Notes: generated from the sequence alone by a model not told the origin. 13,499 nucleotides of DNA from Campylobacterota bacterium (GCA_011330645.1 DRQB01000030.1:1-13499), one strand, 5' to 3'. Numbered from the stretch's first letter, positions 1 to 7,485 are shown. Numbers and translations are program-made.

Positions 1-840
1 ACCAAGCAGCTTCAGGCGTGTTCAACTGACGGAAAATTACTGATTGCGGTAGACCAAGAAGGTGGAAAAGTACAAAGACTCAAAAGAAAGTATGGATTCT
101 ATGGTAAGTTTCCAAAAGCTGAAGATGTGATAAAAATGGATGAGAATAAAATAGAAAAAACCTATACGAAGATGAGTAAAGAGTTGAAATCTGTAGGGAT
201 TAATTATGATTTGGCACCCGTAGTAGATTTAGATATTAATCAACACAATCATGTGATTCATGGATTGGGACGTTCCTTTGGGAAAGACCCAAAGAGAGTG
301 GCAAAATACGCAAGCATATTTATTGATGCAATGCATAGTAATGGGGTATTGACTTCTTTAAAACATTTTCCTGGACATGGCTCATCTGAGGGAGACACAC
401 ACAAAGGATTTGTGGATGTTACACATCTTTGGAAGAGGGTTGAGTTAGAACCCTACCGTTTACTCAAAGATAAAGCCGATACTGTCATGGTTGCCCATGT
501 CTTTAATAAAAAGCTAGATGACAAATATCCTGCAAGCCTTTCTTATAAGACTATTACAAAAATGTTACGTCAGAAATTAGGCTACCATGGTGTTGTGATT
601 ACGGATGATCTACAAATGGGTGCGATTTCTAAAAAATATGGATTGAGTAAGACTTTGAAATTAGCCATTAATGCCGGGGATGACATACTTTTGATAGGAA
701 ATCAACTTGACCCAAAACAAGTAAAAAGTACAAAAAATCTAGTCAATACTATACGCTCTTTAGTCAAACTTGGAGAAGTAAAAGTCGAAAGTATTGATCA
801 TGCATATGCGCGTATTCAAAAATTAAAAGAAAAATTGTAA
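1..840 (+). CDS. nagZ: NagZ-like beta-N-acetylhexosaminidase (GH3), 5' end missing
   Basis: The frame is open from base 1 to the TAA at 838-840, so the gene begins upstream of the window; 279 codons are present, against about 330-380 aa for the family. Visible GH3/NagZ blocks, in order, are IAVDQEGGKVQRL (residues 15-27 of the fragment), the RSFGKDPKRVA stretch, KHFPGHGSSEGDTH (about 121-134, holding the Asp/His pair typical of NagZ) and ITDDLQMGAI (about 201-210, whose Asp is the expected nucleophile). By family knowledge, NagZ removes N-acetylglucosamine from anhydro-muropeptides during peptidoglycan recycling, or from wall fragments if exported. The N-terminus is absent, so cytosolic or exported location cannot be judged. 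A micro-ORF follows directly, its ribosome-binding site overlapping this stop codon. Family assignment is firm; the exact substrate is inferred. Confidence 0.9.
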   Translation, partial: TKQLQACSTDGKLLIAVDQEGGKVQRLKRKYGFYGKFPKAEDVIKMDENKIEKTYTKMSKELKSVGINYDLAPVVDLDINQHNHVIHGLGRSFGKDPKRVAKYASIFIDAMHSNGVLTSLKHFPGHGSSEGDTHKGFVDVTHLWKRVELEPYRLLKDKADTVMVAHVFNKKLDDKYPASLSYKTITKMLRQKLGYHGVVITDDLQMGAISKKYGLSKTLKLAINAGDDILLIGNQLDPKQVKSTKNLVNTIRSLVKLGEVKVESIDHAYARIQKLKEKL

Positions 841-844
841 GGAG
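839..844 (+). promoter_or_regulatory. Strong Shine-Dalgarno overlapping the nagZ stop codon
   Basis: AAGGAG starts inside the nagZ TAA stop and lies 5 bases before the ATG at 850. It is one of the best ribosome-binding sites in the window and is the main reason to take the 25-codon ORF at 850-927 as translated, probably coupled to nagZ. Confidence 0.7.
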
Positions 845-849
845 TAGGT

Positions 850-927
850 ATGAAACAGGCACTATGGAAAATTATTAAATATGGTCCAATACTTTTTGGA
901 CTCTACAAAAAATTTAAACGTAAATAA
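850..927 (+). CDS. 25-residue cationic hydrophobic small protein
   Basis: This ORF encodes 25 residues ending in TAA at 925-927. The N-terminus is MKQALWKIIKYGPILFGLYK, followed by a short basic tail (KFKRK). I count eight Lys/Arg and no Asp/Glu. The middle (roughly residues 11-19, YGPILFGLY) is hydrophobic, so it resembles a membrane-associated or amphipathic peptide rather than a random frame. It sits 9 bases after nagZ, has a near-perfect Shine-Dalgarno, and ends one base before the ruvX stop on the opposite strand. I do not recognise the family. It could be a small membrane protein that works with nagZ or the cell wall, or a fortuitous ORF; the strong ribosome-binding site argues against the latter. 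Function is unknown. Confidence 0.55.
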   Translation: MKQALWKIIKYGPILFGLYKKFKRK

Positions 928-928
928 G

Positions 929-1312
929 TTAAAAAAGATAGCGCTCTAAAATAATTTTTGCAGCAATAGAGTCTATTTTCCCATCTTTTTTATGTCTAAA
1001 GACACCTTGGGTAAGTTCTTTTGCTTCTATACTTGAACTTTGTTCATCTTGATAGGCAATAGGTATATCTAACTCAAGCAGTGAGACAAAATGCCGTATG
1101 CGACGTTCCATCTCTTCTGAACTTTGGGCATCTTTAGGTAACCCTACAATGAGTTTTTCGATTTCCCATTCTTCTAAAAAAGTATTGACATCACGTGCAG
1201 CTTGGTTACGGTTTTTTCTTAAAATGGCATCTTGGGGGAGAACAATACTGCCATCTAGGCAGATGGCTACACCAATGCGTTTAAGTCCTACATCTATACA
1301 TGCTAATTTCAT
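929..1312 (-). CDS. ruvX: RuvX/YqgF putative pre-16S rRNA nuclease
   Basis: The 127-residue protein has the RNase H-like YqgF fold signature: CIDVGLKRIGVA at residues 5-16 with the first catalytic Asp (D7), LIVGLPKD at about 54-61, YQDEQSSS at about 87-94 with an acidic residue, and KDGKIDSIAAKIIL near the C-terminus with the third acidic residue. By family knowledge, YqgF proteins are involved in 16S rRNA 5'-end maturation and possibly transcription antitermination; the name RuvX reflects an older Holliday-junction resolvase hypothesis. Length is normal (about 125-150 aa). The gene converges on the 25-codon ORF (one base apart) and diverges from the kinase-like gene. No Shine-Dalgarno is seen; a TATACT hexamer lies 6 bases before the ATG (see the promoter entry). 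Confidence 0.9.
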   Translation of the reverse strand: MKLACIDVGLKRIGVAICLDGSIVLPQDAILRKNRNQAARDVNTFLEEWEIEKLIVGLPKDAQSSEEMERRIRHFVSLLELDIPIAYQDEQSSSIEAKELTQGVFRHKKDGKIDSIAAKIILERYLF

Positions 1313-1318
1313 TTTAGA

Positions 1319-1324
1319 AGTATA
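1319..1324 (-). promoter_or_regulatory. Candidate -10 box for ruvX, possibly leaderless
   Basis: On the minus strand TATACT is followed by exactly 6 bases (TCTAAA) and then the ruvX ATG. The expected transcription start therefore falls on or next to the A of ATG. No Shine-Dalgarno is seen and no convincing -35, though -35 boxes are poorly conserved in Campylobacterota. Inference only. Confidence 0.35.
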
Positions 1325-1355
1325 ACGAAACCTTCTTTTGATTGTGTGTTTATTG

Positions 1356-1364
1356 TGCTAAAAT
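1356..1364 (+). promoter_or_regulatory. Extended -10 promoter for the kinase-like gene
   Basis: TGCTAAAAT is a TGn-TAAAAT extended -10 element. TTGATT at 1338-1343 could act as a weak -35 with a short 15-base spacer. Initiation would fall near 1371, just before the ribosome-binding site AGGAG (1374-1378) and the ATG at 1387. This placement also argues against translation from the upstream in-frame ATG at 1342, which would lie upstream of the transcript start. Confidence 0.45.
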
Positions 1365-1386
1365 ATCTGATATAGGAGATAGGATA

Positions 1387-3546
1387 ATGAAAAAAACATG
1401 GATAGGTCTAAGTATAGTGGTATGTGCAGAAGCGACAGAGAGTTTTAGTGTTCAGAATATCGAAACATTTTGGATTTGGATAGCACTTTTTGCTTTAGCA
1501 ATGATAGGGATTACGATACTTTTTGTCTCCTCTCGACAGACAATGAAAATACAAAAACTACATCAAGATATGCTCCAAAAACAATTGGAAATGGAAAAAA
1601 ATCAAAATTTACTATTGACCAATATGAGTGAAAATATTCATCATATTGCCAAACAGGCATTGGAAAGAAGCAATCAAGCTATAGAACAGACTCAGCAACA
1701 TTATCAAACAAAAGAAGAGGTGTTAGAGAATGTAGAGAATAGACTTTTAACCGTAACAAATGATTTAATAGATTTTTTACGCTTAAAATCCAAAAAAGTA
1801 GAGATAGTCAATGAAAAATTTAATATTAATAATGTTTTAAATGAAATATCTGGTTCCATCTGTTCACGTTTTTCAGGGAAAAATACCGAACTTATTTTTG
1901 ATATAGATAATAATGTTCCTCGCTATATGGTAGGGGATTCTTTACATTTAGGACAAATACTTAGTAGTATTCTTGATCATATCATGGAACATTTTTCAGG
2001 AGATGAAGTAAAGTTGGAAATCTCTATGTTCAATACCTTTGATGAAAATATTGAATTACAGTTTAAATTTTCAGATACAGGTGGAGGTATTAGTACCGAA
2101 AAACTTGAAGCGCTCTTTACACCCTATTATGATGAAAACAAAGGTGCCTATATAGGGTTAGGGTTATTTGTTGCCAATGAACTTGTTTCTATGATGAATG
2201 GAGAATTAAGTGTAGAAAGTATTTTGGGTAAAGGAAATATTTTTACATTGACTTTACCTTTTTCAAAAACAGATGATGCAGATAAAAGAGTCTATCGTTT
2301 ACCAGAAAAAATATTTAGTGCGAAAAAAGTTTTTATTGTTGATAATAATTACAATTCAGCTTTAGCAATTAAAAAGATGTTTGCCTATTTTAAACATGAA
2401 GTGAAGGTTATTAGCAAAGATGAATTTTTACGTAATATGCCGAACCTGACGCCTTATGATATTGTTGTATTGAATGAAGGGCTCTTTACAATAAGACTTG
2501 TGGAATACCTTAATAAAATCAAAACAGGAAAAGAGTTACGTGTGATTGCCCTCAATGACTTAATCCATGCGCATAAGAATAATTTTGTAGATGCCATTAT
2601 TGATGTGCATCTTTTTAAGCCTCTAAATCAAGAGCGAATACTTGAAATGATTATTGATATGTACGATATTAAAGTACCAACGGCATTTAATACGGAGAAA
2701 AAAGGTAATCTCCCACAGGCCAACATACATAAGGGACATATCGTTGGGACAAAAAATGTCACACCTCTTCACTTTCAAGAGTTTAAAGGTAAAAATATAT
2801 TAATTGTAGAAGATAATCTTATTAATCAAAAAGTACTGATTAATCTGTTACATCAATCAGAAATCCATATATCTGTGGCAAATAATGGACAAGAAGCAGT
2901 TGATTTAGTCAAAGGCAGTAAAAATGATTTTGATTTAGTACTTATGGATATCAATATGCCTATTATGGATGGATATACTGCAACACAAATGATTAGATTG
3001 GATGCGAAATATGATAATTTACCGATAGTTGCATTTACAGCTTTGGTATTAGAGAGTGAAATACGTAAAATGTTTAATAGCGGTATCAATGCATTTTTAG
3101 CTAAACCTCTCAATATCGGTAAACTTTATACAGTATTTGCTATGTATCTTTCAGAAAAGCCAATCAGTGAAACACTTGAAGAAAATGGAGAGGAAGTGTA
3201 TGAGAACTATGATGGGTTAGATGTGCAAAAAGGTATTTCTCATGCGAATAACAGCGTTGCCCTTTATATTGAAGTTATTAAAGAATTTGGTATTGCTTAT
3301 GGAAAAAGTGCAGAGGTTTTTGAAAAACTTGTATTAGAACATCGTTATGAACAGATTAGAATGTTGTGTGTTGATTTACGGGGACTTACAGGTACCATAG
3401 GTGCCTATGATATGCATGGACTGATTACTGAAATTCATCAATGTCTACTTTATAACAAAAGAGAATTACTTCCAAACTATATTGCGAAGTATACTTTTGA
3501 AATGAAAACTTTAAATAAATCGATTCAAAAAGTGGTTGCATTATAG
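1387..3546 (+). CDS. Hybrid histidine kinase-like protein with degenerate phosphorelay sites
   Basis: The start at 1387 (719 aa) is chosen because AGGAG lies 8 bases upstream; an ATG 15 codons earlier lacks this. Layout: short N-terminal hydrophobic or signal segment, one membrane helix (about 28-47), coiled coil (about 50-75), DHp-like pair (about 76-135), HATPase (about 145-291), receiver 1 (about 314-425), receiver 2 (about 469-590) and an HPt-like C-terminus (about 610-719). The usual NMSHEIRTPL H-box reads NMSENIHHIA, with Glu82 at the His position. In the N-box, Asn and Lys are replaced by His198 and Glu201, while the G1 (DTGGGI, 230-235) and G2 (GLGL, 257-260) boxes remain. In receiver 1 the phospho-Asp position is Asn363, although Lys411 is kept. 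Receiver 2 is complete: E475/D476, D521, T551, K573. In the HPt, the His position is Val662 (CVDLRGLTG). There is no DNA-binding output domain. It probably acts as a membrane scaffold or a receiver-driven regulator rather than a normal kinase. Confidence 0.8.
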   Translation: MKKTWIGLSIVVCAEATESFSVQNIETFWIWIALFALAMIGITILFVSSRQTMKIQKLHQDMLQKQLEMEKNQNLLLTNMSENIHHIAKQALERSNQAIEQTQQHYQTKEEVLENVENRLLTVTNDLIDFLRLKSKKVEIVNEKFNINNVLNEISGSICSRFSGKNTELIFDIDNNVPRYMVGDSLHLGQILSSILDHIMEHFSGDEVKLEISMFNTFDENIELQFKFSDTGGGISTEKLEALFTPYYDENKGAYIGLGLFVANELVSMMNGELSVESILGKGNIFTLTLPFSKTDDADKRVYRLPEKIFSAKKVFIVDNNYNSALAIKKMFAYFKHEVKVISKDEFLRNMPNLTPYDIVVLNEGLFTIRLVEYLNKIKTGKELRVIALNDLIHAHKNNFVDAIIDVHLFKPLNQERILEMIIDMYDIKVPTAFNTEKKGNLPQANIHKGHIVGTKNVTPLHFQEFKGKNILIVEDNLINQKVLINLLHQSEIHISVANNGQEAVDLVKGSKNDFDLVLMDINMPIMDGYTATQMIRLDAKYDNLPIVAFTALVLESEIRKMFNSGINAFLAKPLNIGKLYTVFAMYLSEKPISETLEENGEEVYENYDGLDVQKGISHANNSVALYIEVIKEFGIAYGKSAEVFEKLVLEHRYEQIRMLCVDLRGLTGTIGAYDMHGLITEIHQCLLYNKRELLPNYIAKYTFEMKTLNKSIQKVVAL

Positions 3547-3560
3547 TTATATTCCAGATA

Positions 3561-4475
3561 TTAACGTATCTCAGCGATAAATGCATCCTTTTTGATGTCT
3601 TGTCGTACTTTTTGTAGTACTGTAGTTGCTGCTGCTCTTGTCGTATAGGGTCCTATAAGAAGTTTTGAGATGGATTTCCCTTCTTTTGGAAATTGAATGA
3701 GTTTATGGTTAAATCCATGGCGTGTTATCTTATAGATTAAGGCACTTTGAGGTTTACCAATAAATGAACCTGCCTGAATATAAAAATTTCCACTTGCAGA
3801 AGATTGTTCTATCTCTTTCATAGGTGCTTTAATGACAATAGCCTTATTTTGTGTAGTTTCTTGAGGCTTTCTCTCTTCTAGTTGGACATTATTACCTCTT
3901 GTTTTTTGAGGTATTTTTGCTTGTGTTTCCCATGGTTTTGGTGTCGTTGCAGAAGCAAGCGTTATGTGAGACTCAGGAAGATACCTTCGACAGATACGTA
4001 GTCGTTTCTTATAATAAGCAGATGTAAATAGATTAGAGTAGACTACTTCATGTTTGACAGTACTTGCATGTGTAAACCAGCCATCTCCCAAATACAGACC
4101 AACATGGGTAATTTTTCTACGATTATGACTGGTTGCGAAGAAAATGAGGTCACCATATTGTAAATTCTCAGGGGAGATACGTTTTCCTGCTTTGGCTTGA
4201 TTTCTTGCGACACGGGGAATATCTATTCCCATACTGCCATACATATAATAGGTAAAACCTGAACAATCAAAATTATTTGGTCCTTCTTCTGCCCAAACAT
4301 AAGGACTCCCCTGTAATTTTTTTACCATTTTTTTTAAACTTTTTTTAGTAGGTTTATACTTGACTTTTGGTTTGGTAATTGCATAGTTTGGGTGTTTTGG
4401 ATGGTGTGGTGGTTTCTTTTGGCTACAGGCAGAAAGTAGTATGAGTGATAAAAATATTAGGGTTTGTTTTTTCAT
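3561..4475 (-). CDS. NlpC/P60 peptidoglycan hydrolase lipoprotein with C-terminal SPOR domain
   Basis: The 304-residue form starts at the ATG 4475, which gives a clean lipoprotein signal (MKKQTLIFLSLILLSAC, lipid Cys17). An in-frame TTG 6 codons upstream (4493) is possible but less convincing. The NlpC/P60 domain (about 46-160) has FDCSGF with Cys71, KITHVGLYLGDGW with His124 and FTHAS with His136, spaced much like E. coli MepS/Spr. A Pro/Gln-rich linker leads to a SPOR domain (about 229-304: FYIQAGSF, then LLIGPYTTRAAA). SPOR domains bind denuded glycan at the division septum, so I infer a septal outer-membrane-anchored endopeptidase cleaving stem peptides. It is a tandem paralogue of the next gene upstream (4526-5152) and the last gene of the minus-strand run. 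Confidence 0.88.
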   Translation of the reverse strand: MKKQTLIFLSLILLSACSQKKPPHHPKHPNYAITKPKVKYKPTKKSLKKMVKKLQGSPYVWAEEGPNNFDCSGFTYYMYGSMGIDIPRVARNQAKAGKRISPENLQYGDLIFFATSHNRRKITHVGLYLGDGWFTHASTVKHEVVYSNLFTSAYYKKRLRICRRYLPESHITLASATTPKPWETQAKIPQKTRGNNVQLEERKPQETTQNKAIVIKAPMKEIEQSSASGNFYIQAGSFIGKPQSALIYKITRHGFNHKLIQFPKEGKSISKLLIGPYTTRAAATTVLQKVRQDIKKDAFIAEIR

Positions 4476-4480
4476 AGAGG

Positions 4481-4486
4481 TATTAT
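4481..4486 (-). promoter_or_regulatory. Candidate -10 box (TATAAT) before the SPOR/NlpC gene
   Basis: A perfect TATAAT on the minus strand lies 6 bases before the ATG at 4475, and no Shine-Dalgarno is seen in between. If used, it would give a leaderless transcript, with the same geometry as the ruvX candidate. It could instead be chance in AT-rich DNA, with the gene transcribed from the upstream operon (gap of 50 bases). Confidence 0.35.
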
Positions 4487-4525
4487 AGGACAAAGCCTTT
4501 AATCTTTCCTAAAATTTAATATGTA

Positions 4526-5152
4526 TTATGGCACAGCTTTTTTAGGTAATTTCATGCCCTTTTTCCATGGTGTGGTATAACGTTTATCAACAATTTTCAT
4601 TTTTTTCAGTGGTACATCACAAGTCATGTAGCGTGAACGTTCATCTTCACTGAGATATCGTCTGCATAATTTCATACGTTTTAGATATCTAGGCTCTTTT
4701 TCAAAGTGTGAAACTGTCACCTTTCTATCACTGCTACTGGCATGAGCAAACCAACCCTCTCCAAGATAGATACCTACATGTGTGATACGTGTACTACGTT
4801 TATTTGTAGAACCAAAAAAGATGAGATCTCCGTACTGTAAATTAGTAAAGCCAATACGTTTCCCCATTTTTGCCTGTTCACTGGCTGTGCGAGGAATAGT
4901 GATCCCCATTTTCCCATAAATATTATAGGTAAGACCTGAACAATCAAAAGCATCAGGACCTTCTTCTGCCCATACATAAGGTTTTCCCAAATAACTCAAC
5001 AGAAGTTCTTGAATATTTTTCCGTTTAGGTTTACAGGTGATTTCAGGTTTTATGATACTGTAATTTGGATAGTGATAGGGTTGTTTAATGATTTTCTGGG
5101 AACATCCTGAAAAAAACAACAACAAAAAAAGTAGGAGTAATCTATAGTACAT
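4526..5152 (-). CDS. NlpC/P60 peptidoglycan hydrolase lipoprotein
   Basis: The 208-residue form starts at the ATG 5152 and gives a lipoprotein signal (MYYRLLLLFLLLFFSGC, lipid Cys17). A longer frame from 5191 would overlap queA and bury the signal peptide, so it is not preferred. The NlpC/P60 domain carries PYVWAEEGPDAFDCSGL with Cys71, RITHVGIYLGEGW with His125 and FAHAS with His137, so the catalytic Cys/His/His set is present. The stretch after the lipid Cys (PNYSIIKPEI..KPKRK) matches the neighbouring paralogue (PNYAITKPKV..KPTKK), and catalytic Cys71 falls at the same residue number, pointing to tandem duplication. This copy lacks the SPOR domain and has a short basic tail. It lies 13 bases after queA and is probably cotranscribed. 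Expected role: cleavage of peptidoglycan stem peptides from the outer membrane. Confidence 0.88.
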   Translation of the reverse strand: MYYRLLLLFLLLFFSGCSQKIIKQPYHYPNYSIIKPEITCKPKRKNIQELLLSYLGKPYVWAEEGPDAFDCSGLTYNIYGKMGITIPRTASEQAKMGKRIGFTNLQYGDLIFFGSTNKRSTRITHVGIYLGEGWFAHASSSDRKVTVSHFEKEPRYLKRMKLCRRYLSEDERSRYMTCDVPLKKMKIVDKRYTTPWKKGMKLPKKAVP

Positions 5153-5165
5153 ATATCTACCTATA

Positions 5166-6221
5166 TTAAAGTATGAGCATGGCATCACCATAAGAGAAAA
5201 ATCGGTATTTTTTTTCTATGGCTTCATGGTATAAGTCTAACGTTTTTTCTCTTCCTATAAAGCTTGATACGAGCATAATAAGTGTGCTTTTTGGTAAATG
5301 AAAATTAGTGAGTAAATGGGTGACTCTTTGGGGTGGATTGGAAGGATTTAAAAAGAGGTCACACTCTCCTTGTTTTTTCTTTGTCCTCACATAGTATTCA
5401 ACGGTTCTTGTTACAGTTGTACCTATGGCTAAAAGTGGTGTATCTTGTTCCAATACCTTCGCTGAAGTTTGTGGAATATCAAAATATTCAGAATGCATAG
5501 GGTGGTCGAGTATCTCTTTTGCATCTACAGGTTTAAATGTACCAGCACCTACATGTAGGGTTATCTTATGTGTTTTATGTCTTGTTTCTAGTGCTTCAAA
5601 GAGTTCAGGGGTGAAGTGTAAAGAAGCTGTAGGTGCAGCAACAGCACCTGCATGTTTCGCAAAAAGTGTTTGGTAGTCTGTTTCATCTTCTTTATTGTCT
5701 TCTCTTTGCATATAAGGTGGTAAAGGTAAGTGTCCTATCTTATCAAGAATGAGTACCAGATCTTCAAAACGGATTTTTTTATTTTTATGTGTAAAGGTTA
5801 CGATACGTGAACCATCGTTATTGAACTCAGTCACGGTAGCGATGAGGTCATCATCGAAAATGAGTTTTGCACCTATTTTTACTTTGCCTCGTATCATGAC
5901 AAGAGAGTGATAGGCATCAAGCGGCTTGTTAAAAAGAAGTTCTACCTTCCCTCCACCTTGGAGGATACCCTCTTTACTGATACCTAGTGCTTCCTTTGTA
6001 CCAAAAATACGCGCTTTTATGACCCGTGTGTCATTGAGAAAAATATCACATTCTTTGGGTATAAAGTCTAAAAGGTGTTGAAATGTGGTATGGGTAACCG
6101 TATCTGTTTTTCTGTCATAGACCAAAAGTTTTGCATGATCTCTTGGGTGTACAGGTGTGGTAGCTATGTACTCTTGGGGGAGTACATAGTCATAACTTTG
6201 TGTGAGTAAATCTTTAGACAT
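5166..6221 (-). CDS. queA: S-adenosylmethionine:tRNA ribosyltransferase-isomerase
   Basis: QueA transfers and rearranges the ribose of S-adenosylmethionine onto preQ1 in tRNA to make epoxyqueuosine at wobble position 34, in the cytosol. The 351-residue product is full length for the family. Recognisable blocks are YVLPQEYIATTPVHPRDHAKLLV at the N-terminus (about residues 12-34), FLNDTRVIKARIFG (about 59-72), HAGAVAAPTASLHFTPEL (about 190-207), LHVGAGTFKPV (about 222-232) and HSEYFDIP (about 243-250). The ATG overlaps the tatC stop by one base (TAATG), so translation is probably coupled. The tatB-tatC-queA order is also found, from memory, in Helicobacter pylori and Campylobacter jejuni. Confidence 0.96.
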   Translation of the reverse strand: MSKDLLTQSYDYVLPQEYIATTPVHPRDHAKLLVYDRKTDTVTHTTFQHLLDFIPKECDIFLNDTRVIKARIFGTKEALGISKEGILQGGGKVELLFNKPLDAYHSLVMIRGKVKIGAKLIFDDDLIATVTEFNNDGSRIVTFTHKNKKIRFEDLVLILDKIGHLPLPPYMQREDNKEDETDYQTLFAKHAGAVAAPTASLHFTPELFEALETRHKTHKITLHVGAGTFKPVDAKEILDHPMHSEYFDIPQTSAKVLEQDTPLLAIGTTVTRTVEYYVRTKKKQGECDLFLNPSNPPQRVTHLLTNFHLPKSTLIMLVSSFIGREKTLDLYHEAIEKKYRFFSYGDAMLIL

Positions 6222-7000
6222 TAATGGGTACTGGTTTCACTTTCTTCTTCATCTTCTTTCTCTTCTACATAAGGGTTTACCATACGTACAATGAGGATAG
6301 AAATACCATAAAGCAAAACAAGAGGTGCAGCCATAAGAAGCTGTGTCAGTACATCAGGTGGGGTGAGCAATGCAGCGACGACAAAAATAATAAGTACAGC
6401 ATAACGAAAAAAGTCTATGAGTGTTTTGTCTGTGACCAATCCAAGTAAGGCTAGGAAATAGGCAAATACAGGTAGCTCAAAAGCAATACCAAAGCCCATC
6501 ATGATTTTAGTAAAAAACCCTACATAGTCTTCAATGTTGATAAGAGGCGTATAGAGGAAGGAACCAAAGGTAATGAGAAATTGGAATCCAAAAGGCGTAA
6601 CCACATAGTAAGCAAACATGACTCCAATAAAGAACATGACTGAGCCACCGATGACAAAAGGGAGAATCATTTTCTTTTCATTGCTGTAAAGACCTGGGGC
6701 AATAAAGAGCCAAACTTGGTAAAGAATAAATGGTAAAGCACCTAAGAGCCCTGCAAAAAAGGATACTTTGAGTGCCACAAAGAATGCGCCTCCCACTTGG
6801 TGCGTAGTGACCATACCATCAGCGGCTTTTTTTGAAAGTTCTGCGACTTGTGCCAGTGCAGTATTGAGTGGTGCGGTAATCCATTCTAAGATAACCTCAT
6901 GAAAAGTAAAGGCTACAATAAATGCGATAAATACTGAGAGTACAGAAAGTCCCAATCTTTTACGAAGTTCAACGAGGTGGGGTCTTAAATCTTCAAACAT
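6221..7000 (-). CDS. tatC: Sec-independent protein translocase TatC
   Basis: TatC is the polytopic inner-membrane core of the twin-arginine translocase and, with TatB, recognises RR signal peptides. The 259-residue product has the diagnostic N-terminus LRPHLVELRKRL (residues 5-16), six hydrophobic segments, the first periplasmic-loop signature PFILYQVWLFIAPGLYSNEKK (about 84-104) and FGIAFELPVF with the conserved Glu in the later half. The tail is strongly acidic (EEKEDEEESE). Length is normal. Both junctions are one-base TAATG overlaps, with tatB upstream and queA downstream, indicating one polycistronic message. No tatA is visible in the window, so TatA must be encoded elsewhere or replaced. 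Confidence 0.97.
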   Translation of the reverse strand: MFEDLRPHLVELRKRLGLSVLSVFIAFIVAFTFHEVILEWITAPLNTALAQVAELSKKAADGMVTTHQVGGAFFVALKVSFFAGLLGALPFILYQVWLFIAPGLYSNEKKMILPFVIGGSVMFFIGVMFAYYVVTPFGFQFLITFGSFLYTPLINIEDYVGFFTKIMMGFGIAFELPVFAYFLALLGLVTDKTLIDFFRYAVLIIFVVAALLTPPDVLTQLLMAAPLVLLYGISILIVRMVNPYVEEKEDEEESETSTH

Positions 7001-7485
7001 TAGGCATCACTCTTTTTATCATCTTTTTTCTCTTTGTTTTTAGCTGAGATTTTTGTTTTCTTTTTAAAGGTTACGGTTTCATTTTTTGGTTCTACTTGGG
7101 AAGTTGAGGATTCTTTCTCTGTTTCTTGTATTACTTTTCTCGGTGCTTCTGCGTAGGCATCTTGTTTCTGTGTGATTTGTTCTGTTGGAAAATCTGCAGA
7201 AGAACCACTCTCATAATCTATTTCATCATTAAAGTCAATATTTTTAAAGTTTTTCAATTCATTGGTTGCATCATCAAGCTGTTTTTTATAGTTAAGTGCT
7301 TCCTCTTTAAGGTCTGCGATTTTCATCTCTTCTTCTAAAGAGCTTTTTGCATCACCGATGGTCTTTTTGACACTTTTAATAAATTTTGCCATTTCTACAA
7401 GTGCTCCAGGAAGTTTATCTGGACCTAAAAAGAGTATTGCGATAACAGCTATAAGAAGTAATTCGGTAAAGCCGATGCCAAACAT
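7000..7485 (-). CDS. tatB: Sec-independent protein translocase TatB
   Basis: The 161-residue protein has the TatA/B layout: one N-terminal membrane helix (about 6-21), the hinge FLGPDKLP (about 19-26), an amphipathic helix (about 27-48) and a long charged, coiled-coil-like then low-complexity tail rich in Lys, Glu and Ser. Glu at position 8 (GFTELLL), the long tail and the tatC neighbour favour TatB over TatA. It works with TatC as the signal-peptide receptor in the inner membrane. A good Shine-Dalgarno (AAGG) precedes the ATG. It lies 38 bases after hemW and overlaps tatC by one base. Confidence 0.93.
   Translation of the reverse strand: MFGIGFTELLLIAVIAILFLGPDKLPGALVEMAKFIKSVKKTIGDAKSSLEEEMKIADLKEEALNYKKQLDDATNELKNFKNIDFNDEIDYESGSSADFPTEQITQKQDAYAEAPRKVIQETEKESSTSQVEPKNETVTFKKKTKISAKNKEKKDDKKSDA

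Noticed and set aside
1342..1386. 15-codon N-terminal extension of the kinase-like gene (starting MCVYCAK)
   Set aside because: It would start upstream of the likely transcription start and has no ribosome-binding site; the ATG at 1387 has AGGAG and a typical MKK start.
2853..3113. Minus-strand ORF opposite receiver 2 of the kinase-like gene
   Set aside because: Fully antisense to an intact receiver domain and without any recognisable feature.
3541..3575. Short AGATA/TATCT palindrome between the convergent kinase-like and NlpC genes as a terminator
   Set aside because: Only five weak base pairs, no GC-rich stem and no following T-tract on either strand.
5153..5191. 13-codon N-terminal extension of the proximal NlpC/P60 gene (starting MVMPCSY)
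   Set aside because: It overlaps the queA coding end and would place polar residues before the lipoprotein signal peptide; the ATG at 5152 gives a standard lipobox protein.
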